64,000 nucleotides of DNA from Dioscorea cayenensis subsp. rotundata (GCF_009730915.1 NC_052488.1:17974305-18038304), one strand, 5' to 3'; positions 49,101-63,682 are shown, counted from the stretch's first letter. Made by a program: numbers and translations. Notes: generated by a model not told the origin, from the letters alone.

Positions 49101-52100
49101 TTGCATGGCTTTCTCAACTTGGCTGATAGCTTCATATATATGAGTTGGCCCAAAAGATGGTTCTAATAAACTCCTTTTTCCCCATTTTCTTGCTCAAAGA
49201 AAATTTACCAGAAAACACACACGCACAATTTCAGGTTGCTGACTTAAGATAATAAATGAGGTGAACAATCATGTGAAGATTACTTACCTTCACAGAGTTC
49301 CCCACAAGATTTGTTATTATTTGGCGAAACCTCCCAGGATCACCCGTAAGAACCTCAGGAACTTTATCAGAGACAAAAACAGCAAGCTGCAGTAAACCCA
49401 TAAAAAACGAACTCAGATGGTTAGAATGCAACAAATTAAGATCACTTCTACGGTTTCACAATTTACAACTCCAACACATACTACTATATTGTGATAGAAC
49501 ATCATGAATCATTTAACAAGTACCATCAGAAAAATAAACAAACAGTTTGATGAACCAGTATCTCATGCAATGAACAAAACAGAGAATGTAAAAAACATTA
49601 GCAGATTTAAAAGGAATTCAACCTCACCTCAATGCCCTTCTTCTCTCTCAACTTCGGAGAGAATAATGAAATTACATCATCAAGAACAGCTCGCAAGTCA
49701 AATGGAACTGCCTCAATTTGAAGTTTGCCAGCTTCAATTTTTGCACGGTCAAGAACCTCATTAATCAATGATATCAATGCTTTTCCACAAACTTGCGCAG
49801 TTTGAGCATAATCCTTTTGGGTTAAATTCAGGTCTGTGTCCAATAGCATGTCTAGCATTCCTGCAATTAGTTGATGTAAATATTAACATCACTCATAGAG
49901 GTCAGCATTCATAACTTAAAAAGTGCTAAATATCAATAACAAGACACAAGTGATAACATACCAAGGACCCCATTCATAGGAGTTCGTATCTCATGCGAGA
50001 CAGTCGCGAGAAACTACATTATGGAAGGAATTTGGAATCAGATGAATTGTGTGGAGGATATCAAATCACTTTCTCATATGTGATTTTTTTTAAATACCTG
50101 GGATTTAGCAACATCTGCAGCCTCTGCCTGAACTTTCAACTCTTCCATTTTTCGACAGTCTTCTTTGACATTGTCATAGCGGTTCCAAGCAGCATACAAT
50201 ATATATCCTGCAAGCATGCATATCACAAAGACACCAGATGGGGTAGTAATGGCTGACAATGGAATAGGAGGCTTCTGACTGTACCTGTTGAATATTCACA
50301 TGACACTATTACAGCCTAACACCAACATTATGCTAATAAGAAGTGAAGTTCTGCCACTACATCAGCTTACCTGCACATCATATGGTGCTTCCTGAATGGA
50401 TCACCAAAATCAAGCATACTGACATGTGACAGTGACATGTAACCATCTGGTTGCTGTGGTCCATACATGATCAACGGCTTAGAAATGTTTGTGACATCGT
50501 AGACATTCACCATAATTTCTTGACTGCCAGCAAGTTGTCTCAGCAAATTATCCACAAGTGACTCAACATCAAAAGCTCCACCAAGATATCTGTTATGAAC
50601 ACCAGTGAAAATTAATTGTTTCTATCCCAGATCAATAACTACAGAAAATGCATACCTCAATCTGGATGGAGATAAAAGCAAGCATTATCTTTATAAACTG
50701 AAAAGTCAATCAGATAGATAAACAAGTAGCTTGAGATGAGATGATTTTGTTTTCTGCAAATTATGTTCCAGGTCGAATAGCAAGTTAGCTTCTGTATTTA
50801 ATAATGGTCATTTAAGGCACTCCTAGATATTCCCAATTTCCTCTGAAGACCTTGACTAGATGCAGATAATGTGAGAAAGATTACCACAAAGTTTAAAAAA
50901 AAAACACACGAAATTGGAAATGTTCTGAAAGCAATGACCTTTCCTGAAACCTCTCTTTAAGACCAATTTGGAATTACGAATTAGTCAAAAATTATTTTCC
51001 TTAATTGTATGAAGTTCAATCATAAACAAGCAAAAGTAATCGTAGTTGTAATCCCAAGGAACACATTGCATGTTCCGAACCCATTCAGCTGACTTTCTGA
51101 CTAATCAGGCTACTGATTTAGGAAAACCAGATCAATTGAAGATCTCCTGGGAAACTGTATTGCTGGATAACTAGAGAACCAAGAATGTTTACAGGTATAT
51201 CTCACCCAGCAGTAGCCTTTACTCGATCATCAACTGTAGCATCCGGTGGAAGGCCAGATCGATAGACTGGGAATGTTAAAACCACACCAAGGTGATTGGA
51301 TTTCAACAATCTAAATGGGTTTGTGAGAACAGCTTTCCCAGTAGCCCGAGCTCTTAAGATGTTCTCACGGTCCTCCTAATTCCAGAGTAGAAAATATCAG
51401 CAAAACCAGCTGTAGCGAAATGAAAGAGCAGTGAAAAAATCAGATTGTATAAGTAAAATAAACCTCTCCAGACATCATATCAAGGGCCTCAATGTAGGAG
51501 ACTGTCTCCTGGGAGAATATAACAGGTGCATACTCATCTTGCACAGGTGATGGATCCCGCTTCATAGTCTTGATTATCCAACCTTGCTCATTCTCAAACT
51601 TATCTCTTTCAGAATTAGCAACCCGTTGCGCATATGCCACACCATTGAGTAATGGCCGCTCAAATGCAGTCCTGGCCGCATAATGAGCAAATGTCTCCTG
51701 ATAGCAAATAGTGACCAATTTAAAATTAAGATAGTTAAAAAATGTGCAATTAATCATAAACAGATGGTAGAACCAACATCCCAAAAAAAAAAAATGAAAC
51801 TTGCATTCTCATGAAATCGTGTCTGACTCTTCTGTGGAAACAAGATGAACCCAAAAATTATGCAAGCAGGAGAAAAACTCGAATACGCAATTCCCATAGA
51901 TAATTCAGGAGAAGCCCAATGAAGAAATCAAGAGATAAACGAACACAGGAAATGTTTCAGAAAGAACAAAAAAGTAAACTGAAGAAACAGAGAAATTTAC
52001 ACCAAGTTGTCACCAGGAATAATAGAGACAAGCAGACAACCATAATTAATGAAACAATAACCAAAAAGTGGCATCCATCTGCTCACATGCATAAATCCCC

Positions 52101-52424
52101 AACAAGAACATCATCCGGGCATTAATGGCAGCATAAAACTCTCACCTGATCAATGGCGGAGGGCTGCTTCTGGTAGTGGAAAGTGGAGATGAGGATGGCA
52201 AGAGCATGGACATGGTTGACGCTCACCGCAAACTGGTCCTGGATCATCCGAGCTCTCTCTTCGCACATGCTCACCAGCGCCTCCTCAGCCTTGCGCATGC
52301 TCACTCTCCGGATATACAAATGCAAGCCCGCCCATATCGCCGTTGAAACCACCACCCAAACCACAACCATAGCGGTCCTGTTCACCCACCACCTCCTCCT
52401 TTCCCCTCCCATCTCATATCCCAT
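46105..52424 (-). CDS. AHK4: Cytokinin receptor histidine kinase (AHK4/CRE1-type)
   Basis: Eleven exons on the - strand join in frame to 981 residues: 52424-52146, 51697-51464, 51375-51206, 50589-50371, 50284-50098, 50013-49962, 49860-49628, 49386-49288, 49041-48329, 48078-47590, 46375-46105. A membrane helix (about 17-38) precedes the CHASE cytokinin-binding domain, and a second helix lies near 312-332. The kinase has phospho-accepting His370 in FLATVSHEIRTPMNG, N box NLVGNSVK, G1 DTGIGIP (Asp589) and G2 GGTGIGLS. A degenerate receiver-like region precedes a true receiver with VVDDN, phospho-accepting Asp884 in FMDVQMPEMDG and Lys956. The receptor sits in ER/plasma membrane and feeds the His-Asp phosphorelay. 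Wording in the CHASE domain favours AHK4 over AHK2/3. ATG 52412 is an alternative start. Confidence 0.94.
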
Positions 52425-52999
52425 CCTCACTCTCTACTTCAAACCAGGATGAACCACACGCATCATTCCATTGCTCTTCAAGCTAAAAACAAAAAGAAGG
52501 AAACTTGGAATCCAATGCTGGCTCGCGCTTACTTCAGGGAGACAACACCAGTTGCACAGGATCAAACTCGTGGATTTCTCAAAGATATGCAACCATTAAA
52601 AAATTCACATCCTTTCTGTAAAATCTCCATTAAAAAACTCCCTCCCAATGCTCTCCCCTCCCTTCTTCTTCTTCCCACCATCTCTCATCACCATTTTTTA
52701 ATACAAATTTGTTGGTTTTCCGTTAAAAAAACTTCAGCGCCAGCTCGATCAGACTGGAGAATGTCGCATGTCGCATGCTTCTTGAGTCCTCACCCCGATC
52801 TCCAGCAACTACCCTAGCTTTCCTCCTCGATTCCTTCGATTTGCACCCCAGCTTTTCTCAGTGAAATCCAACAAGAAAGCATTCAAAACCAGGTTAAATG
52901 CCACTGATTAGATCCTCGATCCCACCTACTCCTTCGTTTTGCGTCGAGGTTCTCTTCCGGATTGATGGCTAGGGTTTCAGAAGACGGCGATACAGCAAA

Positions 53000-53000
<1 letters not shown>

Positions 53001-53037
<37 letters not shown>
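53001..53037. repeat. (GATA)n(GA)n tract
   Basis: Short GATA repeats continue into about 12 GA repeats. On the transcribed strand this is a CT-rich tract, common in plant 5' leaders. Confidence 0.95.
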
Positions 53038-53168
53038 CTATAGCTCATATGACGCAAAGTGAAGGGGGGGCATCAAGCCAAAGAGAAAGAGAGAGATGGT
53101 CGTACAAAACTGGTGCTTTCGCTGTAATGGCTGAGCAGTAGTAGAGTTTGTGGAGTGTCTAGGGGGGG

Positions 53169-53209
53169 TTAGGGTTTAGGGGTTAGGGTTAGGGTTAGGG
53201 TTAGGGTTT
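53169..53209. repeat. Interstitial telomere-like array, mostly TTAGGG
   Basis: Six units, of which most read TTAGGG and one or two TTTAGGG or TTAGGGG. The array lies about 750 bases upstream of the histidine kinase start, with AAACCCTAA telo boxes on the gene strand. Confidence 0.85.
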
Positions 53210-53439
53210 CACGGTTGTGTCCACCGAGAGAGAGAGAGAGAAAGAGAAGCAGAAGGATACAAATGAAATCGCCATCCAAGATCTCTCAGACAGCGACCTC
53301 CGAGAAAACTCCAGTGCTCACATGAGGAGCTTCTGCTTCTGCTTCTGCTTCTCTTCCCCCCTAATTTACCATTATACCCCTCCTCCTCATCACCTTTTTT
53401 TTTCTTTTATTATTATTATTATTATTATTTAAATTGTGA

Positions 53440-53870
53440 TTATTTTTTTCTTATAAAATAATTCAAAATACGATTTCAAATGATTTATTATAATTTCAAG
53501 ATTTATATATATATATATAGGAGAAATAAATAAATTTTAGTATTAGTTCAACAATTGCTAATTTTATAATTATTATTTTTAATAATTTAAAAATAATATA
53601 AAATAAAATAAAATAACCCACCTTCATTGGTAGAAAAAAAATCCAATCAAATTAAATTATTTTAATAAATAAATAAATTTTAGTATTACCTGAACAATTT
53701 CTAATTTCATAACCATTATTTCAGATAAATTGAATCATGACGTTAGGGAAAAAAACAGTTAAATTAAATTTAACAAAAACAATCGGGTTAAAAATGTAAA
53801 TTTGACCATATATTTTATTAATTTTTTATATATTTTAAAAAATAAAATAAAAAATAAAAAATAAAACGAA
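53440..53870. other. AT-rich spacer
   Basis: Contains an ATT tract at about 53409-53430, a (TA)n run near 53504 and a loosely duplicated phrase (AATAAATAAATTTTAGTATTA at about 53525 and 53666). No gene. Confidence 0.4.
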
Positions 53871-54230
53871 GAGGGGGAGGGACCACTACACTCCAAGCTA
53901 ACGGCGCTACGTCCCGTCTACATCTTTTAAAGCGAGGGCAATTTCGTCACAAAAAATCGAATATGGAGTTCGGTGGAGGGTAATACGGTAATTTGGGAAG
54001 CTGGGGGAGAGTGTAGAGCGTTGACGTGAATACGGTCAAGGACGAAAGTACTAAAATGTCCTTGGAACAAGATAAAATGACGAAACTAACCCTGTCAGTG
54101 GCATGAAGAGGCGTGCTCTGACATAGTTCGATGTCCGAGAGTTTCTCTGAAGGGACATCGTGGCAGTGTCGGTATGTAATTGAGGGCTTTATTGTCATTT
54201 AATTAAATAATAGGAGGGTTTAATACGTCT
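53871..54230. promoter_or_regulatory. GC-richer island upstream of the histidine kinase
   Basis: This 350-bp block stands out from AT-rich flanks by frequent CpG and balanced composition. Read on either strand it has only short frames. It may be an upstream regulatory region or an exon of an unrecognised gene. Confidence 0.3.
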
Positions 54231-56826
54231 TTTTGTCGCTAAGTGGCTTGCTTATTATTACTTGTACCACTTGTTGATCCCGTTTATAATTAGTATAATT
54301 ATTGTTTCGGTTTTGGTTATTTAAAAATATATATATATATATTTTGATAGTAATATTATTAGAAAATGAAATAAATAAAATATAAAAAATATTATTATTT
54401 ATTATTTATATGTTCTGTTTTTTCTTATTTTTAATATTAGCTATTTGTGTTGAATATAATTCTTAAATAATTTTTTAATAACTTTAATTTTTAGAAGAAA
54501 AATAAATAACTTTTGAGATGTTCATGTTACAAAATATGATTAATTTGTTTACATTATAGTCTATTTTCAAACCACCGATCTTTTGATTTTTTAATATCAG
54601 GTTTTTTTATATAAAATATTTATATTTTTATTGAAGGGACGAATTTGAATTTTAGTTCATCTGTGCATATTATAATGTGGCTTACCAACTGCATTAAAAA
54701 AATTAATTTTTTTATTTTAAATAAAATATTGGTACAAAGTACTTGAACTTAATTTATGAGGAATATATGCACATTAAATGTGTATAAGAAGAGAGATGAA
54801 AAATAAAAAATAAAAATAAAAAAAAGTGAGAAATCAAAGTATATATACAAGAACTTAGTCCTTTTTGATAGTTTGAAGTTGGTTAGAATCAGTCAATTTA
54901 AGGTTGAATATGGGTTATTAATTGGCATACGTTTTGGCTTCAGTTGTTTGGTTGGGTGGGGCTGGTGGGTACTCTGTAGTCAACTTAAAATTAGTCAAAT
55001 AAAATTCCTTAATTTTAACATTGATCTAAAAATAAGTAAAATAGTCTTTTATATTTTATAATCTTTATATGAATATCTCTAAATCTTTAACATTTCAGAC
55101 AGTTTAATAAAGAGGGAGAGTTTATTTATTTATTTATTTATTTTAAATTTTAAGTTTGAAATCATTTATAAAACAAAGTTAGATTTAAAAAATAATTATT
55201 TTATTTTATTTATGCACCTAAAAAAAGTTATCGATAATTTTTTACATATGTAGTTTGGTAAATTTTAAGAAAATTATGCATATGAAAAAACACATAATCA
55301 TATAAAAAAAAATGCAGCTAAATTTTTATAGCTAGGAATAACTTGGTAATATATTCTTTCTCAATTCAATTAACTAAGTTACAAATATTATTAGTTAATT
55401 TATTAAAAACCATTAATCAATGATCGTCAAGCCCATTTAGCTAATATAACTTAATATAAAAAAAACATTAAGTCAAATTAATTCCAATCATATAAAACAT
55501 GTTATAACTTGTAATTATTTTGAGATAAATTTATTTTCCAATATAAATTCAATTCTTACAAATTTTATTCCAATCACAATATGTTATAAAATAAATAATG
55601 AATTTAAAAACAATTTAAATTTTATTTAAAATTAGAATTATATTATCAAAAGGTTCATACTTCACTGAGAAAAATATTAATGTGGGATATTTTAAAAGTC
55701 ATGATTTCAAATTTTGCTAGATACAGTAATAATAACAAATCTCTAATTATGGATGCGACCTTGCAATCAATGTTTACTGTCTTAAGATGAGAGAGTGCAA
55801 GTTTGATACCAATGGCTCTAGTGGGAACGCTTGTTGCAATTATTAAAAAAAAAACATAACTACCAACGGCCTTTGCGTTAATTAATACCGGGTCTTTTAC
55901 ATAAGACGTTCATTTTGGGAGGACCCACTTGTCATCTATTTGTCAAAAAGTAACTTAGAATTATATGGAGATATCTTAAAGGAAATGGAATAAAGTGCTA
56001 GCTCTTTTATTAGATCGGAGGCTCATTCCCTTTTAATGTGTAAATATAAATATTGATAATATTTGTGCGAAAGGGGTATATAAATATTTAAAATATTTTA
56101 TATGAAATAAAAAAAAACTATATAATAATTGGGTGGAACACAACTAAGATATCATAAGTATAAAAAGTAGCATCATATGCTTTTTCCTTTTCAAGATCCA
56201 CAAAAAGAGTGTACCTCTTCGTTCTCTTCAGTGAAAAAAATGATCTGAATGTTTCCATTATATGAACAAAGACTAACATAGCCACTCATTTGTACCATTG
56301 ACTTTCTTCCATTTTGTAACTATTTTAAGGCATACTTGCTACTTATCATTTCAATTTTTTTTTTATGTAATTTATCAGTTTGTTTTCATTTAAGTCTTAT
56401 TATAATTTTTATTATTCATTAAAATTCATATATTTCAAAATTAAAATTATATGAATATGCATAAATAAAACTATTTCTATTGACAAAATCAATCTTACCA
56501 CAATGATAAGAATTTTTGGGATTTTATATGAGAAGGTGCTAGTAATCTTGAAAAAGCATTTAAGCCACTTGAAATTCAGTTAATTCCACTGACAAGGTTA
56601 ATCTTATTATCATTAAAAAAACAAAAAAAATCTTTTTATCATTAAAGCATCTTTTTGTTAGTGTTGGTGTGTTTTGTTTTTGTTTTTGTTTTTTTTATAC
56701 CACCTCCATTATTAATAGTCCATATTTAATGTCTATACTTTCTGTATAATCTATATTACTTTCTTTTATCTTCATGTATATGACTTACTTTAAAATAAAA
56801 GTAATAACGACGATGACAACAACAAC

Positions 56827-56863
<37 letters not shown>

Positions 56864-58395
56864 TTTTAAATAAATATAGTCAAGTCATGTGCTAATATCA
56901 TGCATAGGAGCTGAGTTAATCTTTCAACACACTTGTACTCTCACCTTATATGTGTTGGGTTTCGAACATCTCTCAATAGCAAGCAGGAATGAATATCTTA
57001 CAAGATCTTGATTTTGAAAAAGCTAATTGTTTTGTTTAAGTTAATTGTTAAATTTTGAATAAATTATCATCTTCAAAAGAATGTGGCATCTAGGACAATA
57101 ATAGAATATATGGTCCAGAGTTCAAAGTTAATAAAGATTTGATTATAGTTTTCCAATGAATGGGTACATTGAACCCAATCTATTGCATGTGAGATATTCA
57201 AATACTTCTAACACATAGTCCAATATTTGTTAAATATTAATTTTATTTATCAAATTGCATTAAAAGAGTTTTTGATGGTGGGTGTTGAACTTCTATGAAA
57301 TAAACAAATACATCTATACACACACACTCTATGAAACTAAAATTACAATTATACCTTCTTATAAAAATCTTAATTATTTGAATATCTCTGCAAATAAAAA
57401 CCCCATAAAATTACATAAACATCAACAAATATCAATGCAATAAATCTCACAGTTTGGGTGGGAAAAAATTAAATTGAGATAGATTACATTAATATTTAAA
57501 AATATTTGAAATTATCTAAAAAAATCAGATAAACTTTGATTCAATAAGATTAATTAAATAAATACTTAAGATTTAATAATAAAAATTATATTAAAAAATA
57601 TTTTTTTCCCTATCCCACCCTCGTCATTCTCACACAAACCACCCCCAAGGGTATATATGTAGCACAAGTTATTTTTGTAATTTAACAAGTTTTTACAAGG
57701 GGAATGAATATTTTTACATTTAAAAAAAAGAATTTAATTATTTAAATATTTAATTAAATTGTATAAAATGATGATGATTATTATGATGAATAAGGCTTCA
57801 GACATTGTGCATCACATGCTGGTTCTGGCAGCAGCAGAGCAGAGGGCACTGAGTGGATGTTAGACAAAATTCCAATTGTACCCCTTCACTTTGTTATAAA
57901 ACTTTCTCACCATCACCTACTTCTTCCCCTACCAATACTTATGTATATGAAAAGACCAAACAACCCTTGTCTCCATGCAACAGAGAATAGATATATCTCA
58001 ATATATAATTGTTTAAATTTTTAAAAATATTAATTATACAATACTATATATATAAATAAAAATAATTAATTATCATCTTCTTTAAGTTTGGAGGAATCCA
58101 ATTCACAATGATTTATTTTAAATAAATTTGATTTTTTAAAATATAAATACTAAATAAATTTGGGTGAATGTTAAATTGACTTCTTGTATAAACTTTTAAT
58201 ATGATTAATATTTTTATTTTTTAGAATAAATAACAAATACTCCCGTAAACAGTGTAATTTTGCATCATTTAATCACTAGCATTATGTTTTAAAGTTTTAG
58301 GGTATGTTTGATTAAAAAAAAAAATGGCATAATTTTATTATGTAGAAAGTATAAGTGATTATTATATAAATTATAGCATATTTTATTCTTATAGA
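54231..58395. other. AT-rich intergenic region
   Basis: No gene seen. There is an AAT microsatellite at about 56826-56862. Possible SINE scraps lie at 55740-55860 (B-box-like AAGTTTGATACCAA followed by an A tail) and near 56880-57000. Neither is firm. Confidence 0.4.
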
Positions 58396-58486
58396 ATGAG
58401 TGTTTCAGTTAACAAAATAAAAAAAATTATGGAGACTGGTCGGTCGATGGGTGAACCGATAGCCGATCATCAGAGGTGGGGCAAAC

Positions 58487-58656
58487 AGCCAGTGAGTTAT
58501 CAGAGACCAGCAGGACGGTGGCCAGACTGCCAGTGGAATGGTGGCCCCCAGTCACCTAAGGGTTGCCGAATAGCCAGTGAGTTGTCAGAGGTTGACAAGA
58601 CAGTGGCCAGATCATCGGTGGACCTGTGGGCGGTCGTTGGAGGTCTGCCGGACCGC
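58487..58656 (+). repeat. GC-rich 85-bp tandem repeat, two units
   Basis: Units start at 58487 and 58572, both with AGCCAGTGAGTT(A/G)TCAGAG, and share GACAGTGGCCAGA-like sequence. A partial unit precedes them from about 58459. Composition is strikingly GC-rich against AT-rich flanks. The open frame across it (58396-58662) is a by-product of the repeat. Confidence 0.75.
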
Positions 58657-58659
58657 AAA

Positions 58660-60083
58660 TGATTTGATCAAGAAAGAAACTTTTTACAATGAGAAAATAT
58701 TCCACTTATAGGGGAATATTTTTTTTATGTCATAACACCCCCATTATAATATAATTTTCTATTATAAAATAAGTACCTAAACAACTATTATGGCATAATT
58801 TTATAAAAATATTAAAATATGCTATATTGTACCGATTATGACATATTTTTGGGTTATCCAAGAAGCTCTTGGAATATATTCCTAAATAACCAATATACCT
58901 ACCTAGCAATGGCTCACAATTAAACCAAAGTTATTGAATTTAAATTTTTATTAAGTTTAAATTTTTATAACTAGTGTCTAGTCAAACCTGAAATAAATGA
59001 TTCATATATGATGAAAAAATAGCAGGAGTCTAAATTGATGCCTTAAATCTATCCGAAAGTTTATTTTATTGTATGAATTTAAAAAATGTTCAATTTGACT
59101 TATTTTTACAGCACGTGTAATGTGCGAGTTTACCTATCTCAATAAATTATTTTAATAATTAATTCAGTTAATATGTCATGTAAGGTCCAAAATTCAACCA
59201 CCAGCATGATACTTAAAAAAAAAATTAAATCAAAAGTAATATTTAGATAAAGTTCATATAACAGTTGGGATTATTATTATTATTATTATTATTCAAATTG
59301 TTGACTCACAAATGATATAATAAAACAATACATAAAAGAAAAAAGAAACTTATGAACTTTTAACTGTACAATTGAAAAAATCACTTGTCCAAAATTTATC
59401 CCATGTGTTAATATAAGACAACAAAATCAACAGATTTTGTTCAATACATAAAATAAAATAAAATAAAATAAATGATATTATTCTATCACACGCTCATTAT
59501 ATATATATATATATATATATATTTTAATAAAAGAGCCCAATTGTGGAATTTCACTTTAAAGATAAAAAGCGGAAAGACATTATTATATCCATGTCAACAA
59601 GCAGAGTAATTGGAAAATGGAATTGTTTGATGATGAACAACTTGGTCATATGTCTTTTCCTTATATATATATATATATATATATATCTCTATACCTTTTC
59701 CTTTGTTCTTGAAAAGAGATTTTCTTTTTATTTATTTATATAATTAATTATTTATTTTTCACTCACTGATATCCTCCAATCCATTTTTTTTCACCCTAAC
59801 AATCGACTCTGAGCTCCATTTTTTTTCCTTTATAAAGAAGACAAATGCAATTAAAAATTAGTAAGCATGAAAGTGTAATAGTTATAATAATTTAATATTT
59901 AAAAAAAAATCCTGCATCATATAATTTTGGAGATAAAACAACATAAAATTTTTTTTATAGGAAACCTAGTTTTAATAAACAGTAATGAATAATAATAATA
60001 AACAATATTATAGGTTTAAGGTTTTGAAATATTTTTTCATTTTACACTTGCCACTACAATGGTTTTTCTCCCGACAATCTCTC

Positions 60084-60134
<51 letters not shown>

Positions 60135-60411
60135 AAAAAAGGATAATAAAATAGGAAGTAGATAGTTGGGGTCCTGTGAATGCATCAGAGAAACATGACA
60201 AGTGGCCAAACTTGGGAAAATACTTGAGAGATTCCATGTGACCATCATTTCTTACATTTTAACATTTTTGGTGGGTTTTCTCCACAATATGTCATGTCTT
60301 TCATCATCACCCTTTCTTTCTTCTCTCTTTTGTCTAATCATGTCCAGCCACATTTGTTTCTGTTTTTTTTCCTTTCTTTTTTCATTGATCAAAGTTGCCA
60401 AATCAATGTGC

Positions 60412-60445
<34 letters not shown>

Positions 60446-63400
60446 ACTTCAAAAATTGATTCCTCTGATAGTTTTTTATATTTTTTTAGTCCTCTATTTT
60501 TAAATTTATTATTGTTATTTTAATAATTTTTTATAATATAAAAATATGTCCATATCACCAATTATAGGTGCACCTGTGAGCTCACAATCTCTATTGGCCA
60601 TTGCGCAGTAAAGAGTGTTAGTAATTTAAAACCAAAAATAATTTGATAATTTTATATGAATTTAAATTTAAAAATAATATATTTGTAACACATGTATTTT
60701 TAGAAATATAAAAAATTTGAGGAATTTTTATGAAATTTGGAATAATTATCTTTATATCTTTTTTTTTTTATTATTATTAGGGTAAGACTATTTTTTAATA
60801 AATTTTGTTTTGAATCTACAGTTTTAGTTTTAGTCTTTTTGGAAGGTTATTTTCGGATTTCTTTCATGTATATTTTTTAAGAAAAAAAAATTGTAGTTAC
60901 ATTGTGGAGAGAAATTATGTGTTAAATGAAAATAAACAAAATAGTGGAAAGTAGAGGGGATTTTTTGTAAGGAAAATATTAATTTATTTCTTAAGTTTGA
61001 TTTAAATATGTTGGAAAATTTTGACATTTTTTTTATTGTGTCATATTTTAAAAAATATAATTTTAGTAAGAAAATGTGGGATTAAGGCATAAGTTAAATG
61101 ATTTTGCTAATGTGAAACAGCATGCAAATCTAAATAATTTAAAATACATACTACAATAAATCCAGGGGGAAAAATAATTTTTAATAAAATTAGGGAAAAA
61201 AATAGAGAAAGTGATGCTGAGCTAATGTGCAATATATTCACGGAAGATTGCTTTGCCTTTAATGAAGCAATATGGTTACATTTAATGATTTCCATTAAAT
61301 GCAAGATCTATGATGAGTTATAAAAATGGTTTTTATTTATCATTTTTTTTATGAAATGAAAATTTCATTGTATAATCTCATAACATATGAACTTTCACAA
61401 GATATATTATTTTTGGTTATATAGGTGTCCTATCACCTATGATAATATAGTATATTATATTAATAATTATTGCACAAATCCTGTTCCATATAAACACAGG
61501 ATGATAATAATTAATAACAATTATTGTGCAAATTTGTCACTTTATAGATTTGGAAACAAAAATCATTGATCTCATATTAAGAAGAAAAGTACACCTCAAT
61601 TATGATTATGAAATTCAATTACATTTTTATATAAAAATATATATCATGTGATGGTCAATAAATATATTTATATATCAATTTTTTATTTCAGAAGGAACAG
61701 ATTTATTTTGAAAAATAATTTAGTGTAACTACCATGGAACTAAGATATGGCCATTTTAGCCATGAATTTATAAGTTTTAATATTTATTTATTATTTATAT
61801 AAGCTGATGATCATTTCAAAAGATTGTTACTTTTCATTGTAGAAGTTGCTAAATTGAGTCGATCAAATTTGTGAAGATGAGTTACATTTTTGTTTTATGA
61901 TAATGACTACGGAACCATGTCGGTGGCATCATCTCTTAATTATTTTACATGACCTCAAGTTAACAATAATGGTATAATTGTAATTTGAAAATTTACTAAA
62001 AAATATAAATGTAATAAAAAATTATAAATCTTATCACTATCATAAACTAAGGTATCATATGCTTGAAATGTGACTGATTTTGGATTAAGATAATTTTAAT
62101 TGTTGTTAATTAGAGTATTGTCTTCTTATTTGATGTAAAGGACAAATAAGACATAATAATAATAGTAATAAATATTTTATTATTAAAAGAGAGAATTGAT
62201 TTTGGAGCTAGTGCACACACAGCCTAGTTGTACTTGCATAGGTTAATAACTGTTTAATTATTAAATTTTGTTAGGTTCTTGTTGTCATTAATAAATTGTT
62301 TTCATGGATAGATTAGATAATTTTAGTTTATTTGGTGCCAATTGGAGCTAAATAATAAGTTTGTACTTTGTACTAAGTTAAGTCACAATTGCTTAGGATT
62401 GATGTTGAGAGTTTATAAATTAATATTTAAATACAAACATTATAAAATTGATGTTGAGAGACGAGAGTTTATAAATTAATAAATTTTCAAATTTAAGTAT
62501 TTATTTAATTTAAAAACTTTTTTTTTTTGGAGTGCATGAATTTATTTGTTTTACTTCTTTTAATCTTTTGTCCAATAGGTCACAGATGTAGTTTTATCAA
62601 TTATTTCATTTTATAATTTTTTTTAAATTACTGAACTTGAATTGTAGCGTTAAAATTAATAATTTCTTTTAATATTTGAATTATGAATCTCATAATTTTT
62701 TTTCAATTAATTAGTTAATTGGTATGATGTCAATAAGTGTTTCTTTTTTAAAGTGGAATGGATACAAAACTAACAACAAATAGTAGGGTTAGGTATACAA
62801 GAATAAATAAGCAATCAATGTCATAAGAACCCTAATTAAACCTTTAGATTAAAAGAGTAGCTCACCCTATCTCACTTGTTTCATCCAATGAATTAAGAGT
62901 CTTCTACTAAACTTTATTTAGTTTGATTCTTAACTAATTTTCACTGAAACAACAATCATCTACTTCACACTAGAAAATATTCTGTTTGTTTTCTTTCCAA
63001 GCTGTGATAATAGTCATCTAGTTAATATATAGTGGCACATTTTCATATGTGCCATCATTTTAGTTAGCTTTAATTATTTTCTTCATTCAATTGTTCAAGA
63101 AAAAAGTTTTGATTTATTGTTTAATAATTGAGGTATGTAACATATGGCCGATAACAATATTAATGAAATGTGTAATATAAATGATAAATATGAGACAAAA
63201 ATATATATAGATATAAATTTTTAGATAGAAATGATTTTATATCAATTTAAAGTGATGATTAAATAAAAAAGTTATTGTTTTCTAAATGATGAGATAAAAT
63301 TTGTTTGTGTCGATGATGCTTGGAAATATTAAAAAATTATCATGAATTTTTATCATGTTATTAAGTTATTAATGGAGACCACTTAATAAAATTTAGATGC

Positions 63401-63660
63401 ATATATATATATATATTTTCATGAAATATACAAAGCTGCAAAATGGTGGGCATTGAATTGGGTGGGCCAAAATATTCCCCAAGAACTAAAAGCCTAATCT
63501 CAACTACCTTGTAATATAAGGCCCAAGTTTGGGGCTTACTGTTAGGCCATATATAGTTTTGTTTTTTTTTTTTTTTAAGAAATATGAGAAGCGCATGTTC
63601 CGGACATGCATAGGTGCTCAAATCTTCTTCAAAACAAGCACTCTACATAAAAGACATGAT
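58660..63660. other. AT-rich intergenic region
   Basis: No gene seen. AAT/ATT microsatellites lie at 59270-59292, 60086-60133 and 60412-60441, and (TA)n tracts at 59500-59521 and 59664-59685. The low-complexity frames over these tracts are not credible genes. Confidence 0.45.
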
Positions 63661-63682
63661 ACTTATAGGTCAAGAGGTTGAT

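Larger units (their letters stand above)
52425..53440 (-). promoter_or_regulatory. 5' region of the histidine kinase gene
   Basis: Pyrimidine-rich leader-like DNA on the - strand, with a GATA/GA tract at 53001-53037 and a telomere-like array at 53169-53209. Plant promoters and leaders often carry both GA/CT tracts and telo boxes (AAACCCTAA). No protein is credible here on either strand. Confidence 0.5.

Noticed and set aside
52449..52817. Plus-strand frame of 122 codons upstream of the histidine kinase
   Set aside because: It lies in the leader/promoter of the minus-strand gene, has no recognisable domain and matches no family I know.
60037..60503. Frames rich in Ile, Leu or Asn
   Set aside because: They are translations of AAT/ATT microsatellites.
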